A model generated the notes under the pieces. It saw nothing but the letters and a program-made list of their open reading frames with translations. It ran no database searches and was not told the DNA's origin. From NCBI GenBank assembly GCA_030681645.1, contig JAUXRX010000007.1:310001-374000 (forward strand): a stretch of 64,000 nt of DNA, read 5' to 3'. This document shows, piece by piece, positions 1-6,990 of the stretch; position 1 is the stretch's first letter, and the number at the start of each line of letters is the position of its first letter. The position numbers and the translations under genes are program-made. This stretch comes from Archangium sp. Its GTDB lineage: Bacteria > Myxococcota > Myxococcia > Myxococcales > Myxococcaceae.

Positions 1-1
1 C

Positions 2-481
2 GACAACCCCGATCGCGGCCTGCTCGGCTTCTCGCTGCACTCCGACGGCAAGGACGTCGAGAGCCTCTACGTGCCGTCAGCCGGCTTCGCCTACCGCCCG
101 TACTTCAGCGCGGAGCACGTGGCCGAGGGCCGCTTCGTGCCGGTGATGGAAGGCCGCAACGTCTTCAAGATGGCCGTCACCAAGATGCCCGAGGTCGTGC
201 ACGAGACGCTGGCGAAGTGCGAGCTCAAGCTCGACGACGTCAACCTGCTCATCCCCCACCAGGCGAACCTGCGCATCAGCGAGGGCGTGCAGAAGCAGCT
301 CAAGCTGCCCGACGACCGCATGTACAACAACATCCAGCGCTACGGGAACACGACGGCCGCGACGATCCCCATCGCGTACCACGAGTGCCGCAAGAGCGGC
401 CGCATCAAGCAGGGCGACCTGGTCGCGTTCTGCGGCCTGGGCGCCGGCTTCCACTGGGGCTCCGCGCTGATGCGCGAGTAG
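2..481 (+). CDS. fabH: 3-oxoacyl-ACP synthase III (FabH-like), C-terminal part
   Basis: Partial gene entering from the left edge; 159 codons remain before TAG. The fragment carries the two active-site segments of the FabH thiolase fold: IPHQAN, with the catalytic His, and GNTTAA, with the catalytic Asn. It ends in a glycine-rich segment (CGLGAGFHWGSALMRE) typical of the C-terminus. FabH condenses acetyl-CoA or a branched starter with malonyl-ACP to begin fatty acid synthesis; the starter-binding and Cys regions lie outside the window, so a related ketoacyl synthase in secondary metabolism cannot be excluded. It converges on tolB, with only a dispersed repeat between them. Confidence 0.85.
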   Translation, partial: DNPDRGLLGFSLHSDGKDVESLYVPSAGFAYRPYFSAEHVAEGRFVPVMEGRNVFKMAVTKMPEVVHETLAKCELKLDDVNLLIPHQANLRISEGVQKQLKLPDDRMYNNIQRYGNTTAATIPIAYHECRKSGRIKQGDLVAFCGLGAGFHWGSALMRE

Positions 482-562
482 CACCGAGCGGAGCCGGTTC
501 GGCGGAACGCCGGACCAGCCAGGACCGGAGCGAAGCGAGGACCTGGGCCCAGGCGGAGCGAC
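482..562 (-). repeat. Dispersed ~80-bp repeat, copy 1
   Basis: The whole spacer between the fabH stop and the tolB stop is a repeat. Its minus strand reads GGTCGCTCCGCC, then CCTCGCTTCGCTCCGGTCC, TGGCTGGTCCGGCGTTCCGCC and CCGGCTCCGCTCGG. A close copy lies at 20504-20583 and a diverged one at 58904-58980. It sits at convergent gene ends and has hairpin potential, so it may also end transcription. Confidence 0.7.
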
Positions 563-569
563 CAGAAAC

Positions 570-1853
570 TCAGTTCGCCCAGTCAGGCGTGGTGACGTCG
601 CCCTTGTCCATCGGCAGGGCCATCTGGTTGTTCCCGTCGAAGGTCATCACGTACAGCCCTCGCCCGCCGCCGCGGGTCGAGGTGAACATGATCAGGCGGC
701 CGTTGGGCGAGAAGACCGGTTCCTCGTTGCCCGAGGCGTCCTGCGTGAGGCGGGCGACCTTGCCGGTCTCGACGTTGACGGTGAAGAGGTCGAACGCGTT
801 GCGCTCGTCGCGGGCGGTGAAGGCGATCAGATCGCCGCGCGGGCTCCAAGAAGGGGTGGTGTTGTAGTTGCCCTGGAAGGTGACCCGCTTCGGGCCCGAG
901 CCGTCTGCGCCCATCGTGTAGATCTGGGGGTTGCCCGCGCGGTTCGAGACGAACGCGAGCTTCTTTCCATCGGGCGACCAGGTGGGGCTGGTGTTGAGGA
1001 AGAACTTCGTGTCGGTGATCTTCGTCAGGCCCGAGCCATCGGCGTTGGCCACGTAGATCTCGGCGTTCTCGCCTTCCGACACCGACACCGCCACCCGCTT
1101 GCCGTCGGGTGAGAAGGCCGCGCCGGTGACCATGCTGCCCCTGGCGATCAGCTGCGTGGGCTCCCCGCCCCTGGTCACGAAGAGGAACGGCTTCTTGCTG
1201 CGGTACGAGGTGAACGCGACGCCGGTGCCGGGCACCAGCACGGGCAACACGTTGACGTCGCCGTTGGTGATGCGCTGCGAGTTCTTCCCGTCCCAGTCGG
1301 AGACGTAGACGTCGCGGCCCGAGCCCGACTTGCGGGTGAAGGCCAGGCGCGTCTCGAACGGGCCGGTCTCGCGCGTGTAGTGCTTGTAGACCGCGTTCGC
1401 GAGCTTGTGCGCCAGGCGCCGCGGGTCCTTCGTGGGCACCGACTCGCTCACCTTGAGCTCTTCCCGGCCCGCCGCGACGGCGAAGAGGCGCAGGTCACCG
1501 CGCAGGGTCGCGCCATCAGACGAGAGCTGCGTCTTCACCAGCGACTCGGCGCCCACGTCGGTCCACCGGTTGAACTGAATGGTCGAGGCGGTCACGCCTT
1601 CCTTCGCGTCGGCGAGGAAGCCCTTCCGATCGAGGAGCTGGAAGAGGCCGCAGGCGGCGAAGTCGAAGCTGAGGGCGGCGTCGAACTCGGCAGCCGCGCT
1701 CTTTGCCCCGTCGTCCTGGGCCTGGGGCACCGCCACGGCCAGTGGCATGGGGCGGAAGTTCGCGCCGGAGATCTCGATGACGGGACGCTGCGCCAGGGCG
1801 AGCGAGGGGACCAACACCAGCAACGCGATGCGGGAGAGCATGCAGGACCTCAT
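570..1853 (-). CDS. tolB: Tol-Pal system beta-propeller protein TolB
   Basis: 427 residues. An N-terminal signal peptide (MLSRIALLVLVPSLALAQ) is followed by the TolB alpha/beta domain and then a C-terminal propeller with repeats such as AFSPDGKRVAVS, TWSPDGKKLAFVSNR and VFSPNGRLIMFTS. TolB is a periplasmic protein that links the TolQRA inner-membrane motor to Pal and the peptidoglycan. It is the last gene of the tolQ-tolR-tolA-tolB operon (22 bp after tolA). The start may be Met1 or Met5, which sits nearer the hydrophobic core. No pal gene follows; the next gene is the convergent fabH. Confidence 0.93.
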   Translation of the reverse strand: MRSCMLSRIALLVLVPSLALAQRPVIEISGANFRPMPLAVAVPQAQDDGAKSAAAEFDAALSFDFAACGLFQLLDRKGFLADAKEGVTASTIQFNRWTDVGAESLVKTQLSSDGATLRGDLRLFAVAAGREELKVSESVPTKDPRRLAHKLANAVYKHYTRETGPFETRLAFTRKSGSGRDVYVSDWDGKNSQRITNGDVNVLPVLVPGTGVAFTSYRSKKPFLFVTRGGEPTQLIARGSMVTGAAFSPDGKRVAVSVSEGENAEIYVANADGSGLTKITDTKFFLNTSPTWSPDGKKLAFVSNRAGNPQIYTMGADGSGPKRVTFQGNYNTTPSWSPRGDLIAFTARDERNAFDLFTVNVETGKVARLTQDASGNEEPVFSPNGRLIMFTSTRGGGRGLYVMTFDGNNQMALPMDKGDVTTPDWAN

Positions 1854-1875
1854 AGTTCAAATCTCACGACGCGGA

Positions 1876-2625
1876 TCATGGCGTGAAGACGATGGCGACC
1901 CCGTCCTTCTTCAGGGAATCGCGCAGGTGCTCGGGGGGAGCAGTGAAGGGCGCCGTCTTCTTGACGGCCGAGATCACCGCCGAGTCGAACGTCTCGTTGC
2001 CGGACGCCACCGAGATGGTGGCGTCGATCAGCTCGCCCGCGGGCCCGATCAGCAACACCACCTGGGCGCGCAGCCGGCGGCGCTCGGCCTCGTCGATGGT
2101 GTTCGAGACGTCGTAGTTCCGCTTCACCACGCCCTTGAGCATGCCGAAGTAACGCTCGCCTTCCTGTTTGGCCGCGTCGCCGTTCGGATCTCCGTCGGCC
2201 TCGCCCTCGAGCTCTTCGGGAGGCGCGTCCTGCCTGCCGCCCTTGGCGAAGGCGTCGAACAGGCTCTTCTTCGCGTCCTTCGTCCCGTCCTTCTTCTCGG
2301 CCTTCTCGGGCTTGGCGTCCTTCGTGGGGATCTTCACCGCGGTGTCGGGCGGCGCGGGGGTGGGCAGCGCCACCTCTTCCACCTTCGGCTTCGGGGGCGG
2401 CGCCTCGGCTTCCTTGCGGGGCAGCAACTTCTCGTCGCGCGGCTTGCCCAGGCGCACCAGGGAAGCCTGTACCGGCACCTGCAGGTCGACCTTCGGGGAC
2501 GCCAGCAGCCACCCGCCCACCAACCACAGGCCCACCACGAGCGCGTGGCCCACCACCGACACCGCCACGAAGGTGGGGAGCGGGTCGGGGCGATCCTGCA
2601 GCAGGCTCAGCGGTTGGGTGCTCAT
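1876..2625 (-). CDS. tolA: TolA/TonB-family energy-transducing protein
   Basis: 249 residues with TonB/TolA architecture. A single N-terminal membrane helix (about residues 18-42) carries an S-x-x-x-H motif (SVVGH), the pattern TonB and TolA use to contact the ExbD/TolR motor. A Pro/Lys/Glu-rich periplasmic spacer (about 60-150) follows, and residues 155-249 form a TonB C-terminal-type domain (RAQVVLLIGPAGELIDATIS). It lies between tolR (6 bp) and tolB, so a TolA role in envelope constriction and outer-membrane integrity is the best reading. The spacer is much shorter than in E. coli TolA, and a TonB label would also fit. Confidence 0.85.
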   Translation of the reverse strand: MSTQPLSLLQDRPDPLPTFVAVSVVGHALVVGLWLVGGWLLASPKVDLQVPVQASLVRLGKPRDEKLLPRKEAEAPPPKPKVEEVALPTPAPPDTAVKIPTKDAKPEKAEKKDGTKDAKKSLFDAFAKGGRQDAPPEELEGEADGDPNGDAAKQEGERYFGMLKGVVKRNYDVSNTIDEAERRRLRAQVVLLIGPAGELIDATISVASGNETFDSAVISAVKKTAPFTAPPEHLRDSLKKDGVAIVFTP

Positions 2626-2631
2626 GGCGGG

Positions 2632-3078
2632 TTACTTCTTCTTCTCCTTCGGCTTGGACGGCCGCGAGGCCCCCATCGGGTCCGTGATCATGCCCACGTT
2701 CGTGACCCCCGCCCGCTGGGCCGCCGCCATCACGTCGATGACCACGCCGTAGGGCAGGTCGCGGTCGGCGTGGAGGTACATCTCCTTCTCCTTCTGCGCC
2801 TTGGCGTTGGCTTTGAGCTTCTCTTCGAACTCGGCCAGCGTCACCTCGGCTTCGCCGATGAACACGCGCTTGGCGAGGTCGATGGACACCACCAGCTTCT
2901 TCTCGTCGGCCTCCACCGGCGCCGCCTTGGTCTCGGGCAGGTTCACCTTCACGCCCTGCTGAATGAGCGGGGTGGTGACCATGAAGATGATGAGCAGCAC
3001 CAGCATCACGTCGACCATCGGCGTGACGTTGATCTCGCTGAGGGTGGTGCGACCCCCCTTGTTCGCGGACATGCCCAT
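2632..3078 (-). CDS. tolR: TolR/ExbD-family biopolymer transport protein
   Basis: 148 residues. The N-terminal segment INVTPMVDVMLVLLIIFMV is the ExbD/TolR membrane helix, with the conserved proton-pathway Asp in VDVML. The periplasmic domain (LHADRDLPYGVVIDVMAAAQ) is followed by a Lys-rich tail ending in KEKKK. TolR forms the proton-driven motor with TolQ and passes force to TolA. It sits 11 bp after tolQ and 6 bp before tolA, in the classic order. The N-terminus MGMSANKGGRTTLSEINVTPM makes Met1 or Met3 possible starts. Confidence 0.92.
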   Translation of the reverse strand: MGMSANKGGRTTLSEINVTPMVDVMLVLLIIFMVTTPLIQQGVKVNLPETKAAPVEADEKKLVVSIDLAKRVFIGEAEVTLAEFEEKLKANAKAQKEKEMYLHADRDLPYGVVIDVMAAAQRAGVTNVGMITDPMGASRPSKPKEKKK

Positions 3079-3089
3079 GGGTCAGGGCC

Positions 3090-3776
3090 TCACTTGAAGA
3101 AATGCCGCTTCACGATGTTGAGGAAGTCGTTCGAGAAGTTCGCCATCTCGGTGTCGAAGATCTTGATGCGCGTGACGTACGAGTTGTACGCGATCACCGC
3201 GGGGATGGCGGCGAACAGCCCCGCGGCCGTGGCGAGGAGCGCGTTGCCGATGGGCGCCGCGACGGTGGTGATGGTGGCGTTGCCCTTCTCGGCGATCTCG
3301 TTGAACGCGCCCAGAATGCCCATCACCGTGCCCAGCAGGCCGACGAACGGGGCGGTGCTGCCGACCGTGCCCAGGAAGGGTACGTGGGCCTCGAGGGTGG
3401 TGATCTCGGCGAGCGCCGCGCGGGTCAGCGAGCGCTCGACGTTCTCGATGCCGCCGAGCTTCTCGCTCATGGCCGCCTCGGTGCCGCCCTTCTGCTGGGC
3501 GAGCTTGCTGAGCTCTTCGTAGCCCGCGCGGAAGACGCGGCTGAGCGGCGATGACTCGAGCTGCTGGGAAGCCTGGTAGATGGCGTCGAGCCGCGACGCC
3601 TTCCAGAACGTGTCGAGGAAGGCCACCGACTCCGCGCGCGCCTTGCGGAGCTGCCGGGACTTCATGGCGATGAGCGCCCAGCTGTAGGCTGAGGCTCCAG
3701 CCAGGATGATGAGGACCATCAGCTCGACGCCTGACGCGCTCTTGAGCACGTCGACGTAGTTGATCGAGGCAAGCAT
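3090..3776 (-). CDS. tolQ: TolQ/ExbB-family proton channel protein
   Basis: 228 residues from ATG at 3776, close to E. coli TolQ. An N-terminal membrane helix (about 15-35) precedes a cytoplasmic loop, and the MotA/TolQ/ExbB core (about 130-200) contains GSTAPFVGLLGTVMGILGAF. The frame stays open to an upstream Met at 3866, but the extra 30 residues are unlike TolQ, so the inner Met was chosen. First gene of the tol operon. A candidate promoter lies upstream and the divergent lipoprotein gene starts 148 bp away. Confidence 0.92.
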   Translation of the reverse strand: MLASINYVDVLKSASGVELMVLIILAGASAYSWALIAMKSRQLRKARAESVAFLDTFWKASRLDAIYQASQQLESSPLSRVFRAGYEELSKLAQQKGGTEAAMSEKLGGIENVERSLTRAALAEITTLEAHVPFLGTVGSTAPFVGLLGTVMGILGAFNEIAEKGNATITTVAAPIGNALLATAAGLFAAIPAVIAYNSYVTRIKIFDTEMANFSNDFLNIVKRHFFK

Positions 3777-3851
3777 GATGGAGCGCGTAACATCCCTGTC
3801 GCAGTGCAGCAAGAAACAACCCTGTGGAATCATGGAGTTGGCGTGCGACCC

Positions 3852-3879
3852 TGAATAGGGAAGCATGGCCGCCGTTCAA
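3852..3879 (-). promoter_or_regulatory. Candidate sigma70-type promoter for the tol operon
   Basis: On the minus strand TTGAAC and TATTCA are separated by 16 bases, resembling -35 and -10 boxes. The predicted start would lie roughly 70 bases upstream of the tolQ ATG. The match is only moderate, and the element also covers the upstream region of the divergent gene at 3925. Confidence 0.3.
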
Positions 3880-3924
3880 GACGCCGACTCTGTTTCAGGC
3901 CGCAGCACCCACAACGAGGACACC

Positions 3925-4950
3925 ATGACTGTGCATTCCCGTTTTTTGACCAGCATCATCGCCGCCGCCGCCCTGGTGAGCTCGACGGGCTGCATCATCA
4001 CGACTCCTCCTCGAGGCAACCCGGGCGACATCACCTTCACCTGGACCTTCAACAACGGCCGCACCTGCGCGAGCGTGCCCGACGTCACCCAGGTCGAGAT
4101 CGTGATCCCCGGGCAGACCCTGCAGAACCAGGGTCGCTACGGCTGCATCAACTCGGGCACCGCGGGCATCAAGCTGCTGGCCTTCAAGGCGGGCACCTAC
4201 CGGTACACCATCAACGGGCAGAACGCGTCGGGCCAGACGATGTACACGGCGACGGGCTCGATCGTGGTCAACGGTGACGTGGCCGAGGCAGCCGACCTCA
4301 AGCCCACCGCTGACGCCAAGGGCCAGGCCTTCATCACCTGGCGCTTCCCCGCGGGCACCACGGTCGATTGCCAGACCATCACCGCGGTCGACGTGAGCAT
4401 CAACGGCGCCCTCATTCGCTCGGCCACCTGCGCGGAGGGCTTCACGGCCAGCGGCGTCTTCATCTCGGGCATCACGCCGGGCAACAACGTGCTGACGCTG
4501 GCGGCGCGCGACACCAACGGCTTCTTCTATTACCGGTCGGATCGCACCCTGGTGGTGACCGCCGGCAACGACGTGGTCGAGCAGACCACGCTCGACTGGG
4601 CGGTCGGCTCGCTGCCCATCAAGTGGACCTTCAACAACGGGGTCGCCATCGTGAACTGCAGCCAGGCCGGCGTGACCACCGTGAACATCAACCTGCGCGA
4701 CTCGGCCGGCACGCTGCTCTACGGGAACAACGGCACCGACGTGACGTGCGTCAACGGCAACCTGATCCAGGGCACCGTCTTCCCGTGGCTCTACTCGGGC
4801 CAGTACGATCTCTACCTGCAGGCCTACGGCGCAGGCGGCGTGCTGTACCACACGAACCTGACCTCGCCCCCGCAGGTCACCGTGACGGCCGGCACCTTCC
4901 CCATCATCGACAACCCCACCATCACGCCCATCCAGTTGATGACGCTCTGA
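3925..4950 (+). CDS. Lipoprotein with three tandem Ig-like repeats
   Basis: 341 residues from ATG at 3925, chosen because GAGGA lies 4 bases upstream and a lipoprotein signal follows (FLTSIIAAAALVSSTGC, Cys at the lipobox). The mature part has three repeats of about 100 residues. Each opens with the same motif (FTWTFNNGRTC, ITWRFPAGTTVDC, IKWTFNNGVAIVNC), followed by a V-x-V/I-x-I strand and a second Cys, which suggests one disulfide per repeat. No enzyme motif is visible. It diverges from tolQ and ends in a hairpin at 4974-5000. Function unknown; probably a surface or periplasmic lipoprotein. Confidence 0.8.
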   Translation: MTVHSRFLTSIIAAAALVSSTGCIITTPPRGNPGDITFTWTFNNGRTCASVPDVTQVEIVIPGQTLQNQGRYGCINSGTAGIKLLAFKAGTYRYTINGQNASGQTMYTATGSIVVNGDVAEAADLKPTADAKGQAFITWRFPAGTTVDCQTITAVDVSINGALIRSATCAEGFTASGVFISGITPGNNVLTLAARDTNGFFYYRSDRTLVVTAGNDVVEQTTLDWAVGSLPIKWTFNNGVAIVNCSQAGVTTVNINLRDSAGTLLYGNNGTDVTCVNGNLIQGTVFPWLYSGQYDLYLQAYGAGGVLYHTNLTSPPQVTVTAGTFPIIDNPTITPIQLMTL

Positions 4951-4973
4951 GTCTCCGGTCTGAGTGAACGGAG

Positions 4974-5000
4974 GAAGCCCCCCCCAGCTCGCGGGGCTTC
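4974..5000 (+). terminator. Hairpin after the repeat lipoprotein gene
   Basis: A perfect 8-bp stem (GAAGCCCC / GGGGCTTC) with an 11-base loop lies 23 bases after the stop codon. There is no T run, so termination efficiency is uncertain. Confidence 0.5.
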
Positions 5001-5134
5001 ATCGGGGTCTCCTTGAATGTGGACGCGGGCTGTTGGGTCGCCACCTCGGCGCCTCAGGCGGGCGGGCCCCTCGACCTCGCGCTCTTCGTACACCCACTGA
5101 ATCAAGCGATGAGCAGGTCGGGCCCGGTGGCCCT

Positions 5135-5213
5135 TTTCAGGGTGTGTTACCGCCGATACGCGATGGTCTAGTCAGACTCGACTATCGCGTATCAGCGGTA
5201 ACACACCTTGAAA
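5135..5213. repeat. 79-bp imperfect palindrome
   Basis: Two 39-base arms (5135-5173 and 5175-5213) around a single centre base match at 35 of 39 positions. The arms begin TTTCAGGGTGTGTTACCG and TTTCAAGGTGTGTTACCG when read inward from either end. It occupies the gap between genes (4951-5346) and is not inside any supported ORF. The rest of that gap shows only the hairpin at 4974-5000 and weak short inverted matches. It is far longer than a typical terminator and may be a small palindromic mobile element. Confidence 0.75.
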
Positions 5214-5346
5214 GAGCGACGCGGAACCCGCTTGAGTTCTTCGCGCTGCACCCGGCGTTCCTTGTCGACGCTCCTGCCGAAGCGGAACGCGGGTTTCTCG
5301 TTGCGGGGTGTTTACGCCAGGTCGGCCGATCTCCGATGCTGGCCGC

Positions 5347-6141
5347 ATGAGGACACTCGCGATGCTGGGCCTGGGGTTGATGGCGGGGACGGCGGTGGCG
5401 CAGGCGCCTGCGGTGCAGGTGCACGTCGTCGAGCAGCGCGAGGCCAAGACCGGCCGCTTCGAGGCCGCGCTGTTTCCCGCCGCGGTGCAGCTCAACGGCG
5501 CCTTCACCCAGCACGTGGGCACGTTCGGAGCGGTGACCTGGCACGTGCGCGAGCGCTTCGCCTTCCAGGTGCTGGGCGGCGGCAACTGGCACAACGCCGA
5601 GTCGGCCTTCAACGCGTCGCTGGTGGAGAACTACCGGGTCGAGGCACAGGCCGCGGCCTCGCTGCTGTGGACCTGGGGCGTGTTCGGCGGCGTCGAGGTC
5701 GAGCCGTTGCTGGCCAAGTTCACGCTCCTGAACGGCCCGCTGGTCCACTTCGGGGTGGTGCTCGGAGGAGGCGTCGGCGCGGGCGGAACGCGCCACCAGC
5801 TCAAGCCCGAGACGGCCACCCCGGCATCGTACGGAGACACGGGCCCGCGCTTCATGGGCACCTTCGCGGCGGGGTTTCGCCTGGCGCTGGGCCGGCACTT
5901 CACCCTGAGGCTCGACGTGAGAGACGTGGCGTACAGCGCGCGCATCGACAAGGTGAACGGCTGCTCGCTGCCCGCGCTGACCGACCTCATCGACCGCCCG
6001 GGCGTGCCCCCGGAGTCGGCGGAGTGCCGGGGGTTCCCCACCCAGGTCGACGCCTCGCTGGCCCGCGCCCTCGTGCGCACGCCCGGCTCGGCGGTGCTGC
6101 ACAACGTGGGGCTCTACGTCGGCGCTGGCTTCGTGTTCTGA
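5347..6141 (+). CDS. Predicted outer-membrane beta-barrel protein
   Basis: 264 residues from ATG at 5347; an upstream in-frame start at 5308 would spoil the signal peptide MRTLAMLGLGLMAGTAVAQA. The mature sequence alternates short amphipathic strands (AVQLNGAFTQHVGTFGAVTW, LLWTWGVFGGVEVEPL, FTLRLDVRDVAYSA) and ends in an aromatic residue after GLYVGAGFVF, the usual signal for barrel assembly. Length and layout resemble small barrel proteins common in myxobacteria. Substrate or role unknown. It is followed 33 bp later by murI. Confidence 0.75.
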   Translation: MRTLAMLGLGLMAGTAVAQAPAVQVHVVEQREAKTGRFEAALFPAAVQLNGAFTQHVGTFGAVTWHVRERFAFQVLGGGNWHNAESAFNASLVENYRVEAQAAASLLWTWGVFGGVEVEPLLAKFTLLNGPLVHFGVVLGGGVGAGGTRHQLKPETATPASYGDTGPRFMGTFAAGFRLALGRHFTLRLDVRDVAYSARIDKVNGCSLPALTDLIDRPGVPPESAECRGFPTQVDASLARALVRTPGSAVLHNVGLYVGAGFVF

Positions 6142-6174
6142 CCGCTGGCGCGGCGTGTGCTACTTGAAACGCAC

Positions 6175-6990
6175 ATGCGGCACGGCAGACACGCGGCGAT
6201 CGGCGTCTTCGACTCAGGCGTAGGCGGGCTCACGGTGCTCAAGGCGCTGATGGAGCGCCTTCCGCTCGAGTCCACCGTCTATCTCGGTGACACCGCGCGG
6301 GTGCCCTACGGCACCAAGTCGGGAGAGGTCGTGACGCGGTACTCGCTGGCCAACGCGCAGGCGCTGCTCGAGTACGACATCAAGGCGCTGGTGGTGGCGT
6401 GCAACACGGCCTCTGCGGTGGCCCTGCCGGCGCTCGAGGCGGCCCTGCCGATTCCGGTGATCGGCGTGATCATTCCCGGGGCGCAGGCGGCGGCGAAGGT
6501 GACGAAGACGGGCAAGGTGGCGGTGATCGGCACGCCCGGCACCATCGCCTCGGGCGCGTACCAGGCGGCGCTCACCGCGACCTCACCCTCGATGGAGGTG
6601 CACTCCCGCGCCTGCCCGCTCTTCGTGCCGCTGGCCGAGGAGGGGTGGACCGAGGGCGCCGTGCCGCGCCTGGTGGCCGAGCAGTACCTGGGCGGTGACT
6701 TCCTCTCGCAGGTCGACACCCTGGTGCTCGGCTGCACGCACTACCCGCTGCTCGCCGGGATCATCCAGGACGTGGTGGGCCCCAGGGTGACGCTGGTCGA
6801 CTCGGCGAAGGCGACGGCCGAGCGGGTGGTCGAGGTGCTGCGCGAGCGCGAGCTCACCCGGCTCGAGCGAGGCACCGTCGAGCGCCACTACCTCGTCACC
6901 GACACCCCCGCGCGGTTCCTCGAGGTGGGCGCGCGGTTCCTGGGGCGGCCGCTCGCGGGCGCGCGGCAGATCGACCTGCACGTGAAGTGA
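6175..6990 (+). CDS. murI: Glutamate racemase MurI
   Basis: 271 residues. Interconverts L- and D-glutamate for peptidoglycan precursor synthesis in the cytoplasm. Family motifs are complete: VFDSGVGGLTVL near residue 11 with the catalytic Asp, VVACNTASA with Cys76, and LVLGCTHYPLL with the second catalytic Cys. ATG at 6175 is preferred; a GTG at 6157 in the same frame would add six residues, and no strong ribosome site separates the two. Its stop overlaps the ATG of the next gene (TGATG), which suggests translational coupling. Confidence 0.95.
   Translation: MRHGRHAAIGVFDSGVGGLTVLKALMERLPLESTVYLGDTARVPYGTKSGEVVTRYSLANAQALLEYDIKALVVACNTASAVALPALEAALPIPVIGVIIPGAQAAAKVTKTGKVAVIGTPGTIASGAYQAALTATSPSMEVHSRACPLFVPLAEEGWTEGAVPRLVAEQYLGGDFLSQVDTLVLGCTHYPLLAGIIQDVVGPRVTLVDSAKATAERVVEVLRERELTRLERGTVERHYLVTDTPARFLEVGARFLGRPLAGARQIDLHVK

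Noticed and set aside
1579..3522. 647-codon open frame on the plus strand opposite the tol genes
   Set aside because: It lies wholly antisense to tolB, tolA, tolR and tolQ, which have clear motifs; the translation is low-complexity.
3777..3866. Upstream start for tolQ at 3866
   Set aside because: The extra 30 residues are unlike TolQ; the length from 3776 fits the family.
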